Assembly: GCA_036852015.1 (NCBI GenBank)
Contig: JAANDG010000225.1
Location: 62,001 to 126,000 of the forward strand
Direction of reading: 5' to 3'
Source of the DNA: Pelodera strongyloides
Taxonomy: Eukaryota; Nematoda; Chromadorea; Rhabditida; Rhabditidae
DNA length: 64,000 nucleotides
Part shown: one piece after another, positions 23,870 to 36,779 of the stretch
Numbering within the stretch: the first letter of the stretch is position 1
Layout of the letters: every line of letters starts with the position of its first letter
Notes under the pieces: model-generated
Told to the model about the DNA's origin: nothing
What the model saw: the letters and a program-made list of their open reading frames with translations, nothing else
The model's database searches: none
Translations under genes and position numbers: made by a program

Positions 23870-26800
23870 GTTTTTATTAAACTTTGGTTTTTACAAAACT
23901 TATTTTTTCACGGTGCATGCTCATCCGAATGAGGACTTTCCATGATCTGTCGCGCAGAACTCCAAGAAAGCATACATATATCAATTGTTCAGTATTCATC
24001 GGGCTCGTTGTCAGTCAATCTTCTCCTTTTGTCCTTCCACTATTGCAAACCTCCTGTTTCTCACCGTTAATCATTGTCTGGCTTCTTGGTCCTTCCAGTC
24101 CATACTCAAACTGTATTGTCTCTGCTCCGTCCGCTCTGTTTCTCAAGATCACTTTTTCTATTGCCTCCTCTCTATAGTGACCCAATCTATCACTCCACGT
24201 GGTCATTTTTCATCTCTGTCTTCTCTGTCAATCTCTAACACTCTCTTGTTTACAAAGGCACTATGTTCTATTTCGTGCGTTCGTGTTCTCAGCCAATCCT
24301 TGTTTCCCACACTCTCGTTGCTCTGTCTGGTCGTATCACGGATGGTTCCACCAGATCATTGCACACCGGACGGTCTTGCTCTCCTCTCTCACGCCATTGC
24401 ACTTTTTGTTGCTTCACTCCCGACTTTTTTGTAGTTTGTAATCTTATATTTTTCTGCGAAACCTCGCAAACGCATAATATAGATCCCCGTTACCCGTTAT
24501 TGCAAGAGTATTATGCTTGACGTACTGATATTATGATATGAGAATAACGCATCAATATGGAAGAATTATCTTTCATATTGTGCTTCCAAGTAAGACTTGA
24601 TTCGTACAAGTCAATTTTGCGTGCTCACAATAACCTACTGTTTGTTCACAAGCATTGTTCTCGTGCATCTCCATATTATAATTGTTGACAGCAAATGAAA
24701 TGCCAAAACATAAGCCATAAAGACAAGACATTGAAGAACACATAAACTCCATGAGAATCTGGCCTTCGCTAAGTATATTACTCACTTCGACTTTGTATAC
24801 TATTAGACTGAAGAGTAAAGCAGCAGTGTAACGTTTTTTTTCCTTGAATTTTTTTTTTGATTTTTTGCTAATTTTCCATCCGAATCCACCAAAAAAATTA
24901 ATATCAGTATTTTTTCCCGCATTAGTTCACAGTTCACGATATAACGAATAAAGTCAAACCCCCTGCAATGTTGTACTTTTGAACTATTTGTGCTGGTTTG
25001 TGGAGAAAACACGATAATCTTGTGCATTCAAAAACTGATAGATTGTTTTTGTCGTCCCTCACTTGTTGACGAGTTCCCTGGAGCATGTTTTGTCTGGAAG
25101 CACACTTCACTTCTTGTTTGTCTTTTGGAAATAATTGAATTTCACTAGAGATAATATGTTAACGACTTAATTATGTTCCTTTTCTTCTCCTGTACATAGC
25201 TAATCCTCAACGGCTTACCATTAGTGCAGTTTGGTGTTAAATATAAGCCACCCTTTGCTCAAATTAATTGTGTTTCTCTTATCGATGGAACATTTTTTCC
25301 GAATGTTTATTCTTTTTTTTTGCCCTCGCTGGCTCATTTCGTCATCGGTAGTCTAATGGAACCATTCTCGTTTGAAAACAACAAGGTCATCTGATAAAGT
25401 TGACTAGAACGCCAACAGGTTTTTATGCATTATAATATATCCATTGTGGAAACGCACACGAATTGTTTAGGGATCAGTAACTATGCTAATAAAACTTTTT
25501 TGACTTTCTACATTATACTCACTACTCTTATTTGCGGATAAAACCGCGCTTTATATCAATTGAAAAAAATTAAAAGCACAAACATTCACTAGACATTCAT
25601 GTGTACATTGTCTGTGCGCTTTCCAATGAATTCTGCCAACAATGTGTTTTTCCAACTGTTTTTTTTTATAAAAGAACGGGAACAAATTCATTTCACACTT
25701 CTGTGGAATGTGCGTGGTGGTACGCCTCGTTTTTGTTTCATTTTTCCATTTCTGTCGATTAGCTAATTAAGTTTGAGTGACAGGATTACATCAACGTCAG
25801 GAAGCCCTAGATATGGAGATATGGCCTGATAGAGCTGCTTGCCATTTATAGAATTAAAGTTTTGGATCTACAACATTTTGTTGCCGCTATCCAATTTTGC
25901 TGATATCCAATTTACAGTGTAAACTCTATAGAGCTTTGTATTCACTCTTTCCCAGTAATAACTTCGATTGTCAGCCGTTGATTTTTCAATACATTCATGT
26001 GAATCAGTGCACATTGCACCGTGTGAAAGCGGAAGAAAAAAAATGTCCGTTTTCAGAGAAAAAGAGATCTGGCCGGGAGTGTGCATTTCAGAGAGAAATT
26101 GACTGATAGTGACTGAGACAGAGTGAATCTCGTATGGTCTGACCATTTTCTGTGAAACAGTTTAAAAAAAAAGAGGTGACAAACGTGCACTTTGCTCGTT
26201 AGTGATTGGAAGTTTTACTGATCGAAATAAATTGAAAACCGATCATCACGCCCATACACAATAGTTAGTTAGTGATGTCAATGACAATATATTTATGTTG
26301 CTTTCGTGAAAAATAAAAAATTCATTTTGAACAAAGTGGATACAGTCTTGTTAGTTTCGTTAACGATACTCTTATTTTATTTTTTCAAGACATCGTGTAT
26401 GTTTAACTAATGTAAGCATACGAAACTGCAACTAAATTGTTTTCAATGCCAGCATGCTTAGAATTCAATCCTCCGCTTATTTAATTAATTGATCTCATAT
26501 GAATACTTTTGAATTCTCCTTATTCCACTGTTTGCGAGATCCTATCTATTGTTTTTATCCGAAGTTTCTCATAAAGCAAATACTTATTAATATAGTAGCG
26601 AAAGACAGTCGATGTTTGCGGAAGGTTCTGTCAACTGCTCGAATACGCTCGTGTTAGGAGAATTCGGTCTGGTTTGGATATGCTTATATCCAACAATGCT
26701 CTGATTTAAGCTTGCCTGAAGAGTGCTTTTCGTTCAAAGCACTGACCTTCGTTCCCTGCTACAGTCCGCACTGAACTCCTTATCTGAAATTGAATCTCCA

Positions 26801-27346
26801 AGTCATATCAGTATTCCTCCGTTTAAACATCACGAGCTTCAAGTACACACACGTGGGCCTGTACAATTGACTTAATCTCCTATACTGCCGTTAGCATATC
26901 TTCTGTCTCCAAGATCTAAATGTTACAAAACAGATTCGTGAGCAGTGTTTTCTTTTCACAAAAAATGCATAAATATTCATATTATTCGTAAACTATATAT
27001 CAAACTTGGAAATGAATTATCCTGTTCACTGAGTACGTGAAATTCATACCGATTCCGTTTTATGTTACGTTGTGTCGAATGAATATGTTATTTGAGTGAA
27101 AATCGATAGGTTCCACTTTTGAATAGGTTTGTGCTGTTTCTGTGACTGCCCACAGTTTATGTTTGCCCTTCGACTTGAGTGACTCACACGAGTTACCCAC
27201 AGTTTGACTCCGGATATTATTCGCTTACCAGTTTCAATTATGTTCGTATTTTTGTTTGCGCAAAGCATTGTTCTTTCCACAATTTGCCTTTCCGAGAGTC
27301 TCTTTTTTCTGAGAATATTTTTGCTTATGATCTTGGTTTTTCAGAA
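23870..27346. other. Intergenic; pyrimidine-rich block then AT-rich DNA
   Basis: Positions 24000-24450 are strongly C/T-rich on the plus strand, with an open but unremarkable frame on the minus strand (24015-24206). I found no splice chain or family match. The remainder is AT-rich and probably contains the CEPT1 promoter. A TTTTTCAG at 27337-27344 just before the CEPT1 start could be an acceptor following a 5' UTR intron. Confidence 0.45.
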
Positions 27347-30036
27347 ATGACGGCGAGTACGCGCTTGTGGAATGCATATATATGTGCGGATTGCGTGGTT
27401 CCATCAGAACAAATGCGAAGGCTCGGAGAACATAAATACTCGGCAGTCGATACTTCATGGCTTGATGAGCTGTGTATGAAAAGGTTGGTGTGGTGTTATA
27501 GTTGTATTTTTTAATATACTATTGTGGCTTTCTTCGAATTTTGGAGTACTGTACTGAAATCTTTGCAATCCATAGCATGTCACGTTTCTATTTACTATAT
27601 GAGTTTCAGGTGGTGGGAATACGTGGTGACTTTTTGTCCCATGTGGCTGGCTCCCAATCTAATCACTTTGATTGGACTAATTATCAACCTAGTCACCGTG
27701 CTCATTTTGTCCTCCTATTGCTACACGGCGACGGAAGTCGTAAGTTTTTAAATTTAAAATGACAAATTTTTCGATAGTGCAGTTCCATTGGATTAATTTT
27801 CATGTTTTTTTTCTCGCTTTATTGTTCCAATCTCAAATCAATTACGTTTAAAGTGTTACAATTATAGTATACCTGATCCCTTGATTCGCCTTCCTTTTTT
27901 CTCTGTAACTCCTCATAAATTAAAGACATTGTTTGCTATTAGTGTTCCTTCACTACTAATTATTTTGCCGCACATTTGACGTAACGAATGTTGTTCAAAT
28001 AATAGAGGAATGTTTTCGGGCTGACACTGGGGATTTTTCCCGTTTTTATGAAGCAATATAACTACGTAATCGTGTATATAATAGGCTTCGTATAAAAAGA
28101 GTCGTTTTCACTTTAGGCTCCCGGATGGGTTTACTTCCAAGCAGCAGTCGGTCTTTTCCTCTATCAGACCCTGGATGCTATTGATGGAAAACAAGCCAGA
28201 AGAACTGGAAGCTCATCTCCGTTGGGAGAACTGTTCGATCACGGATGCGACTCGATGACACAAGGTTTAGTGGACAAACCGGTCTTGTAATACACTATCT
28301 TTTTTGTTGTCATTGCATTTCGCTAGTACCTTGATGAACAGAGAAGTTTGTAATTTTTGAATGAACCCAGATTACTTTAATGCCTGAATAATATTTCTAA
28401 ATCTTTTTAGTATTCGTTACTCTGAACATTTGCTATGCGATGACCCTCGGAGGAGTGCCAAATGCAGTGCTCGCTATTTCTGTCATCTCCGTTGTACTCT
28501 TCTATGCTGCTCACTGGAGCACTTACTGCACTGGCCAACTGCGGTTTTCAAAGTATGTGACTTATTTAGCATAATAAGGGACATTCACTAAGAATTCTGG
28601 TTTTGTACGCCATATATGTCTTAGACCACTGGTCCACGTTCAAACTTTTATCCTCAATTTCCAGGTTTGACGTCACAGAAGCTCAGTGGATGGTCATATC
28701 CGTTCTTGTCTTCACATCCATTTTCGGAGCTCAATCGTGGGCCGTTCGAATTGTTAGTTGAATTTCTTGTGCTCGAGTTTCATAATACTCTATCACTATC
28801 ACGATCATAAATATGATTATCCCTTTGTGTGACTTCATTCGTACTTTTTACAAAGAACACTTCGACGTAAATTCCAAAATTTCCCACAGTGTTAAGGATT
28901 CCCCCTTTTTCACTTATGTTGACTTAATATACGAATAGTCTATATTCAGGTCCCGGGCATTGATCTCCGACTGTTGGTGGTCGCTGGCTCGCTCATCATT
29001 TCGATCGTGCAGATTGGAGGGTACTTCATCACAGTCTTCAATGGAGGAGTAGGAAAGAATGGAAGCACTGTCGCTGTGGGTACTCAAACTCTACCATTTC
29101 CACAGTTTGCATTCAGCGTTGTGTCTTCCAGTCTTGCAGACGTGTAAACGCTGCTGCCAGTCGACTATGTTTTCCTTAATCAAGTGAGAGTTACTTAATT
29201 TAGGGCACTTCTGTCCTCTTCCCTCTGTTTCCTCTACTGATGGTCCTTGTGCCATTCATTATGATTTACAGGTCAGTTTGTTGGAACTTCTTCGTGAAAA
29301 AAAAAAGTCTTCGTAAGGCCATATTGAAAGGACTTGGATTGTTTAAAAAAATTTGTTACATAGACCCAATTTTAGCAAGGCTCACACTGCCGTTTATGAC
29401 GAAAATATCACACTCTTCTGCCTGTGCTTAGGAGCAGTCGGTATGTTTTTTCCATCCGAATTGGTTTGTTTTAGGTGTTTTGTGTTGTAAACGGGTTCAT
29501 AACATAACATACGTTAATCGACCCGTTTCAAATTTTACGTATTCTCTGCGTATTATATTATCAGGCTATGTTATCAGGCAATGTTAAACAGGACATACAT
29601 TTATAAATGCATGATCTTACCCTTTAGGTTCCAAAACGACAAACCGATTGGTCATTGCCCATATGTCGAAGTCTGAACTGCCCTTGTGGGATTGGATCTA
29701 TGTGGCACCCATTGTCATGATGCTAAACCAATACTACGACTACTTTTTTGACGAGTATTTACTACTTGTTGTGGCTACGGTAAGTGGTTTTTTTGTTTTG
29801 TGGTAAAACATTGTAAATGGGCTTAGAAACTTAATATAAGGATCCAATGTTATTGTAATACGCTCCATTCACTGCAACTTCAAAATATTTCACTCTGTTT
29901 AATTAATTGTTATGTTTAGATCTACGCCTACGCCTCTCTATTCGTCTTCTGTACATATGTAACCAAGCAGTTCTGTGTTCATTTGAATATCAATTGCTTC
30001 AAACTCGGTGCTCGGAATCCAGGAAAGAAGAATTGA
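27347..30036 (+). CDS. CEPT1: Choline/ethanolaminephosphotransferase (CDP-alcohol phosphatidyltransferase)
   Basis: The family enzyme joins CDP-choline or CDP-ethanolamine to diacylglycerol, the last step of the Kennedy pathway, in the ER/Golgi/nuclear membrane. The ten exons are 27347-27483, 27610-27739, 28117-28264, 28411-28552, 28665-28752, 28950-29075, 29204-29271, 29376-29440, 29628-29779 and 29920-30036. Phases agree, giving 390 aa (human CEPT1 416). The catalytic signature DGxxARx8GxxxDxxxD is complete at D112, G113, A116, R117, G126, D130 and D134. Several membrane segments follow, along with conserved words [21 protein letters not shown] and IAHMSKSEL. The start is the first ATG before LxEHKYSA-like residues, as in relatives. 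Oddity: the TGA at 30034 is followed by CTC GAG, a perfect donor, and a further coding-like exon in the same phase. Confidence 0.94.
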
Positions 30037-30232
30037 CTCGAGGTATGTTTCTGTCAATTCAGAATTTTGTGTATTCTGAGCACCAGACATCGGGAACTGG
30101 AGTAGGAATATGCAATCGATGATTTAAAAGTTTCCAAAACAAAGCTAACATTTTACCATTTAGGTTTCCGACGTTGAGGAAGAATCTTTGCTGGAAGATC
30201 CTTCAGAGCCTTCTGAATTACTCGTCCTATAG
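30034..30232 (+). other. Possible readthrough extension of CEPT1
   Basis: After the in-frame TGA, codons CTC GAG lead to a donor (gtatgt at 30043). An acceptor ending in tag at 30163 opens exon 30164-30232, which in the same phase encodes VSDVEEESLLEDPSEPSELL and two more residues before TAG. This acidic tail has an ExxxLL-type dileucine motif. It is either a translated extension, an exon of the 3' UTR, or the trace of a recently gained stop. Confidence 0.45.
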
Positions 30233-31723
30233 AATATTGATTACACATAGATTATCATATGTAGCATTCAATCTTCCTTGTACTTTAGGGCGTATGAGTT
30301 TATTTGTTTAACTGCTCATTTGGGGCTAGGCGCGCGATTATTGCTCCTGTTTTATTGTTATCTTGTAAATGACGAGTAATTTTAGCGGGGGGTTTTACAT
30401 ATATGCCTTGTGCTTCTGTTTGTATAAATACATATATGTTTGTCCTATAGGTATTGTTGTCCTAGCTTAAGTATAGTTTTTTTTCAACAGATTCGAAACA
30501 CCCTCAAAGCTTCTGTGAAATTAAAAAAGCCTTGTCTTTCCCCTTTAGATTCGCTGTTATTAATAGTTTCTACTTATCCTTATTGTTTCATCCCTTATGT
30601 GATTGTTGTCATATACACTAACTGTCCGGACGTTGGTTTTATTTTACGCGTACTCACAAACAGACCAGGCTGGAATCCAGCCATTCTCTCCAGATTACGT
30701 AGGGCAAAACTAGTTCCAAATTCTTAGCATTTATTGAATAACATGCTTTGTTATTATTATAGAGTTTTCATGTGCAAACGTTTGCTTCGCTAAACTTTCA
30801 GTACAGATTTTTATCGCTAAACTTTCAGTACAGATTTTTATGGTACGTCTGCTCGTCAAATTGCCTACTAGATTTCTTTTATTTTCGATCATATTTTATT
30901 TCCAGGGAAGAAATTATGTTTTTTTGTTGTTGTTGTTGAATGTAGTTAGTTCAATGAAACTCGACTTATCTCATCATACACAGCATATCGAAACAGTACA
31001 TAGCCGCTGATTTCTTTTTGAATAATACAACACTTTACATTTGTGAAGGTTGTAAATGGGGAACTCAATATACAACACATTTATCTATATCAATCAGGTG
31101 AATATTGGGATCAGAAGCAGATAATGAATTAGTTTTACAAAAGTCGAAAGAGTGACGTGGAACAGTTACCTGAAACAAATATTGCGTAATTTTACGAACA
31201 AGGAAAAAGGTAATTTCAGCTTAATCAAACTGCTTATATATCAAAAGTCCGAAATGAGTTATGGGCCAGGTTTCCAAACCTTTGGCAGGGATCCAGAGTG
31301 GCGGTATTGAACACTTAGGATGCAAGAACATTTTGCGATCAAAGAGAATAACAATCCGTAAGCACGTGTTCTCAACGTTTATTTATGCATAACAATTCCC
31401 CCTCATCACCCCCAAATTATATAGATGCAGGCGATTGCATCTTTAATGATGTATTAATGGTTTCCCGAGCGAGTATTTTATGCAAATTGATTGCGTCCGA
31501 CCGTGGGGGTGCAAATTATATATAGTTAGTCATTCAGCCACCCACTACTGCAAAAAAAATGCGTTATAAGTTGAAGGTAGACACAAATTTTGGTGACGTT
31601 TATTAAATGTTGTTTTGTGTCCAAATTGTTGGTAGCTTGTCAATGGCTTGCTAACACTGACCTGCTTTGACAAGGTGTATGCATATACATATTACATGCA
31701 AAGAACCTGCAAGATTCATCTCT
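30233..31723. other. Convergent intergenic spacer between CEPT1 and the peptide gene
   Basis: It holds the CEPT1 3' UTR and the 3' end of the minus-strand peptide gene. A 27-bp unit CGCTAAACTTTCAGTACAGA... is tandemly duplicated at about 30788-30841. No ORF here resembles a gene. Confidence 0.5.
31599..31604 (-). terminator. Poly(A) signal of the minus-strand peptide gene
   Basis: TTTATT on the plus strand reads AATAAA on the minus strand, 120 nt after the stop at 31724. Confidence 0.55.
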
Positions 31724-34121
31724 CTATCTTCGTCCCCAGAACAGACTCGACTTCTGTAATTTGTACGGAAGGGCTTTTGCAACTCTGAGAACTGGTTCGT
31801 CATCTCCCATGTACTGTGCGGCCACCTGCAATCACAAATGAGGTTGCGGGCGTTTTAGAGGAATTTATAGAAACAGGTGAAATTGGTCTCATTAAAAAAA
31901 ACTTTTCTTAATTAATATTTCCATAAATGACCAAAGAAGAGTCTGCTGACAGATCTTTTTGTAATTAAACAGACTCTGACCTGGCGGATTAATCAATGAT
32001 AGCCTTACCTCATCATTTAATCCGGGAAGAATGCTGCCACCGCCCCACTTTTCTTGCTCATGCTGAAATGCTTGGTAATCGGTGCGGGTTAACTATGGTA
32101 ACTACGAGAAAGCCAATAATAAATGAATTGTGACATGGACCAAGTCATATCTGTATTTGAATCATTGATTGCAGAATATAAATGACAACAAATGTAATCG
32201 GAAATCCACCTCGGTTGGGTCCGACCGCTTTCCCCAAAAGATCCTTGACCTCCCAACGATCGTATTCACCGAGTCTCTGGAAATATCATTTATTCTTGGA
32301 GTGGTGGATAGAATACATCCGATGCCACTGGATAGACGTGGAAAGAACATCTGAGTTCACACTAGATGAATACATTGAAGTACTAGTTCTAAACTAGACC
32401 TGAATGACCCACCTTTTGCCCAAGAATCGCATGCTGGATCGCATCTTGTTTCGGACATCTGATAAACCCTGGAATAGCCACTGATAATGGAGTGAAATTA
32501 GGAAAGGTCTAATGAGCCACTGCTACTAAACTAATTGCTGACGTTCCTGTTTCGTATACAAATTAGGCGATCGTTGAACGTGAATTTTGACGAACTTAAT
32601 CATTTGAAAAATTGGAATTCTAGTTGAAAAACATTTCTGCACTTTTAAGAATTACCAATGAAGTGACGAGCGCATTTTCTTAAACTTAAAGAACACAATG
32701 GAAAAAGTTGGAGAAATGTTTGTTTTATACTACAAAAAGTGAAGCGATTAAGAAGTTTCACAAGTTTCTATTTTAAAGAACATTGATCCCAAGTTCCGGT
32801 ATTTTTTATTTAAAGTGCTTGTTGCAAATAAAATATTACGAAAATTGCAAAAGCCCCTGGCAAAAATGAAACATCAGTTTGTCGCATTTACTTGACTTGT
32901 TAACGGAAATGATGTGTCACATATAATTTCTTATTCCTACAGACGACAATTTAATGTTGCTAATAATCCCGGAATCTCTCAATAAGTCACCCATAATAAT
33001 GACAGAAACAAGTTACTTACTGGATGATATTAAATGATTCGCTTTTTTGTATATAATATATAACCATGCATCACAGCACACCTCCCGTTTTCCACATTAT
33101 ATTTGAATTGTAGTTTCCACATTCTATTTCAAATGTGAAACACAAGAAACAACTATAGTTAGGCACTTGAGTAATCTACATTAAAACGTTACAATAAAGA
33201 AAGCCTACCGGTTCTTGTTGCTGTGTGATGTAACCGTCAGTTGGCTGAAATAAGACGGATAAATATCTAAAGAAGCAAGTTTGCTTAATTTGTTGCGGTT
33301 TCCACCATTATAAGAAATGCATGTGAGCAAAAGAGGAACTGTTTTTAAATTCCCCATATAAGATGCCCTCTATATCCACAAGGAGCATCAGATGTACGGA
33401 GACCCTTTCATTTAGAAGATCTTTGAACAATCCCGCAACATATCCTACTGATTTCTAAACGTTCAAACATTTTCTCACAAAGATTAAGTTGCGACTTATT
33501 CAGTGAGTAAAGTGCACTTTGAATACATTCATTGTTCCGAGAAAATTCTGCAAAAAAATGCGCGATCAAATCATAATTGGGAACTCAGCGCGTAGTTTTC
33601 TTCATAAGGACCTAAAGAACCTTATAAATGTTTCTTCCATAGCTTAGTTGTTTCGCTTTTTATGGTCCTAGTCCTAGCGTGTACGCAAGCGGTTGGGAAC
33701 ATTTATTGGTTTTTGAATATTTGACACCAGGAATGACAACACGTTCAACCTGTAAATAAGGCGAGCGTGGTCAGTATCACAAACAAAATTATTGTTTGTC
33801 GGTCTGGTGAATCAACATGTACTAGATGATCAAGGCGAGCTTCCAATGTGACCCCCCTGACTAAATAGGCATTGTGTTTTAAATAAACATAGAGCAGTAA
33901 CAAAGATTACAAGAAAGTTTCCTACACCTCACGCCTTAGCAAATGAGCAGGAGCAATCTCCCATCGACCTCATAGGAAGCAGTAAAAGACTGGAAGAATC
34001 TTCGTGACTCAAAACTGTGGTATTAACGTGCACAACTGCGGGGTATCATTATTAGCTACAGTACCTGTATGAATGCGGCAGCACAATAGGCGAATAGTGC
34101 GAGAATGAGGATCCGGTGCAT
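31724..34121 (-). CDS. Small secreted protein, candidate amidated neuropeptide precursor
   Basis: Five phase-0 exons on the minus strand: 34065-34121 (start), 33726-33749 (tentative, weak gtcaaa donor), 33209-33244, 32009-32062, 31724-31825 (stop). Together they encode about 90 aa. Residues 1-17 are a clear signal peptide (MHRILILALFAYCAAAF). Middle exons give PTDGYITQQQEP and HEQEKWGGGSILPGLNDE. The last exon ends with KALPYKLQKSSLFWGRR and stop. A C-terminal G followed by RR is the usual amidation plus dibasic cleavage signal, so a peptide ending ...SLFW-amide is predicted. The precursor has no further dibasic pairs, so it would yield one C-terminal peptide and spacer fragments. No family is recognised. 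Alternative: another small secreted protein whose GRR end is coincidental. The introns are large for such a gene, and an AATAAA lies 120 nt downstream. Confidence 0.6.
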
Positions 34122-35337
34122 GTTCTTGCGTGAAGGATCCGTGTGGAGTGACAATTAATCGGCTGTGGCTCTTAGGAGGGGCGGTCCACACTCCTCATCA
34201 ACAAAACGGGAGTACGCAGGTGAATACTGAATACTGGAAATAACAGAAGAAAGTGATGTCAATAAAACGGTCTATTACTTTTCTATCAGGTGGTTTTGAC
34301 AAATCACATTAAAGCTAATTATAGGATACACTCAAATGTGGAGCATTTTGAAGTGGTGATGTGCGGTGGTGGCAGTTTTTTATTGATGTGAGTGTGAGGG
34401 AAAAACTTGGGTTCTATTTATTGAGATGAAGGCGCAAATGGGAATCATTGCCTTACGACTTTCCTGCACAAATCGGTTGAGGAAGGAAGTGTGAACCAGC
34501 ATCAAGTTCGTGAACACTCTGGAGCATAAGTGGCGCACACCGATTCAGGAATCCAATTTGGCTCATATGTCTTACACGATGGCATTTGGTTCTTTTCCAT
34601 TATCAACAGGTGATATAAGCCCAAATGATCATATGACTTTGTGTTTTTTCACCATGTTGTGCTAAGATGATCGGAATGGAAGCCGACACCCGGTTTTCTT
34701 ATTATTCGGCGAACACTTTCTATTTTCTATTAGACTTATCAGCCCTTTAGACTCAGGATTTCTTAAAAAAGTCCACCTTAGATGACATGATGTGTTAGCA
34801 TGCATTCTATAGTTATGATATGTCTGACTGATAGATTCGCTTGGCTAATGCCGGTGTACTCCTGCCTTCCTCAACTCAAAACAACATATGTTGATTATCA
34901 CAAGTGTCATATTTATTTGGAGTAACTATTCATTTCCTTTACGTCGTCCGACGAATCTAGCAATAATTTTACACCGGACTACTTGAAAATCTTATAGGGC
35001 GGAAAACACCTGCACACGTATTAAAAGCATTTGAAGAATCACCTGCTAGAATAACTCACTAAAATGCTGGGTTTTCTCAAATTAGGGTTCATGTACAAAG
35101 TTTAAAGTGTCATGTGTGTCTTTGCAAAAAAAAAGACAAGGAGTTATATGAAAAACTTGAGCTTTCTGCGAACATACAATGCGTAGGCATGATCGATCGC
35201 GGAACTGTAAGCTAAAAACAATAAAAAAATATTCCAAAAACATTTACAATGTGCCTCTTAATTCTTGCGCTCATATATTTAAGGATTGCCAAAATAGTTT
35301 TTTTTTTTTAAATTTGCGAGACACTTTTTGTATCAAA
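34122..35337. other. Upstream region of the peptide gene, no further gene seen
   Basis: It should contain the promoter of the minus-strand peptide gene. No coding signal or repeat recognised. Confidence 0.4.
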
Positions 35338-35763
35338 ATGGCTTTCCATTGGTGGACCTGTGGCCGCGCAGCAAAAGGATATTCTGTCATGGCGGGGCTA
35401 CGGACCGTACACAGTGTGCTGGAGCCCCGCGCATATAGCGTACGTTCTGGAAAGGGCGTGTCGAGCGCGCAACAGGAGCGTCACAAATCAAATGCTCCTC
35501 ATTGTTGCCACGGGCACTTCCCTGATTTTGCATTTGTGGTATTGCACACCGCGAAGCGCTATAACTACTGGTGGAACTTGGGAAACGCCATAGGTGATTT
35601 CTGCCATATTTCTAATTCAAGCTGCTTGATAAGAATCCATTAAAATCACAAAGAGTCTACATGGGGAGCAAAACGTTGCTTACATTCAATTTCAGGTGGA
35701 GCACACCACGCATGCCTGTGGAACTCCTGTTGCGTCTACTACAAGGAGTACAACTGGAATTAA
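35338..35763 (+). CDS. Weak two-exon hypothetical protein
   Basis: Exons 35338-35593 and 35696-35763 join in phase (ATAG|gtgatt ... tttcag|GTGGAG) to give about 107 aa. The end, NLGNAIGGAHHACLWNSCC, runs across the splice junction and the reading then continues about nine residues to TAA. The stretch is distinctly more GC-rich than its surroundings (35340-35590), as exons here are. The frame is open upstream to 35179, so the true start is uncertain and upstream exons are possible. I recognise no domain. The C-terminus is rich in Cys, Trp and Tyr. It could also be a decayed or transposon-derived fragment, since dispersed repeats lie just downstream at 36125-36243. Confidence 0.3.
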
Positions 35764-36124
35764 CCATGTGACAGGCGCATTCCTGGCATTTTTGGGAATA
35801 TTTTATCATAGTCGTGGCATATATTCATATTTCCCATATTCCAGGATGCAGAGCTGAAGCAAATTCTCGTGGGGAAATAGACAAAATCCACTGGGTTATT
35901 TTCAGTCTACCGTAGTAGTCGTTTCTAGACGAAGGAAGTGAAAGCCCAACCTATGGAATCTATCGAGCAGAGCAGATCAATAGCTGGACATTGCGCAACA
36001 GGGGTCAGAAAAAAAATTAGGAGTCCAAATAAAAATTAAGGAGACGAGCACTAAAAAACTTTTCATAATGAATTGATTTTTAGGGAGTTTACCTATGTTC
36101 ACACATTTGATTTTTTATTTATGA

Positions 36125-36243
36125 ACCAGCCGTAGCTCTTCTCCGGCTGGATGATTGCTTCCCTGTGCTTCCACGGCGTTCTAGTGCAACAGACAGAGCG
36201 CTTGACTAAGCGAGAGGTCGAGGGTTCGAACCATACACGAGGC
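36125..36243 (+). repeat. GC hairpin (copy 2) followed by tRNA-like sequence
   Basis: The hairpin CCAGCCG...CGGCTGG at 36125-36150 is followed by 36180-36243. That stretch has an A-box-like AGTGCAACAGACAGAGCG and a perfect B box GGTTCGAACC, but the T stem does not pair. The similar pairing of a GC hairpin and a tRNA-like block at 17686-18412 suggests a SINE-like family. Confidence 0.5.
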
Positions 36244-36779
36244 AATGATATTTGTATGTTTCGATATTTTGGGCACACGGTTCGGCCTGTACTAGGTTTT
36301 TGGTTTCAGACAAATAGTTCGGTTCCTGGGCAGGGATACCGATTGAGCACCTTTTGCTCGCAACAGAAATTGCTACAAATGTACTCTAATGAGAAGGCTT
36401 GGCCTGCCCGGCGTAGCAGTCGGAACGACGAGCCCCAGTGCATGTAGCTTATCACACTTACCTTGAGGCTTTGTTTGCGACTCCAACGGTTAGATTACTG
36501 AGAGTTCTGAAGCGAACAACCGTCTTTAAAGCGAGTTAACTAAAGATGCGGCGGCTTTGAATCCCAGGGGTACATGTGTTCCTAATTGTTTTCAGTTTAT
36601 TGTTATATAAATATACCACTTATTGGATGGTTGCTGGCGCAAAATTCAAATTGCAAAATAATGTATGCAAGAGGTGTCGAACCAGCAACATTTTGGTTAC
36701 TAGACAAGAACACAACCTCCAGGCAAACGAGACTGAAGATTGGTTTAATGATGGTGCAAGATAGTGGTGTGCTCAAACG

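Noticed and set aside
36151..36447. Plus-strand ORF of 98 codons
   Set aside because: It runs through the tRNA-like repeat and has no splice context, domain or conserved composition.
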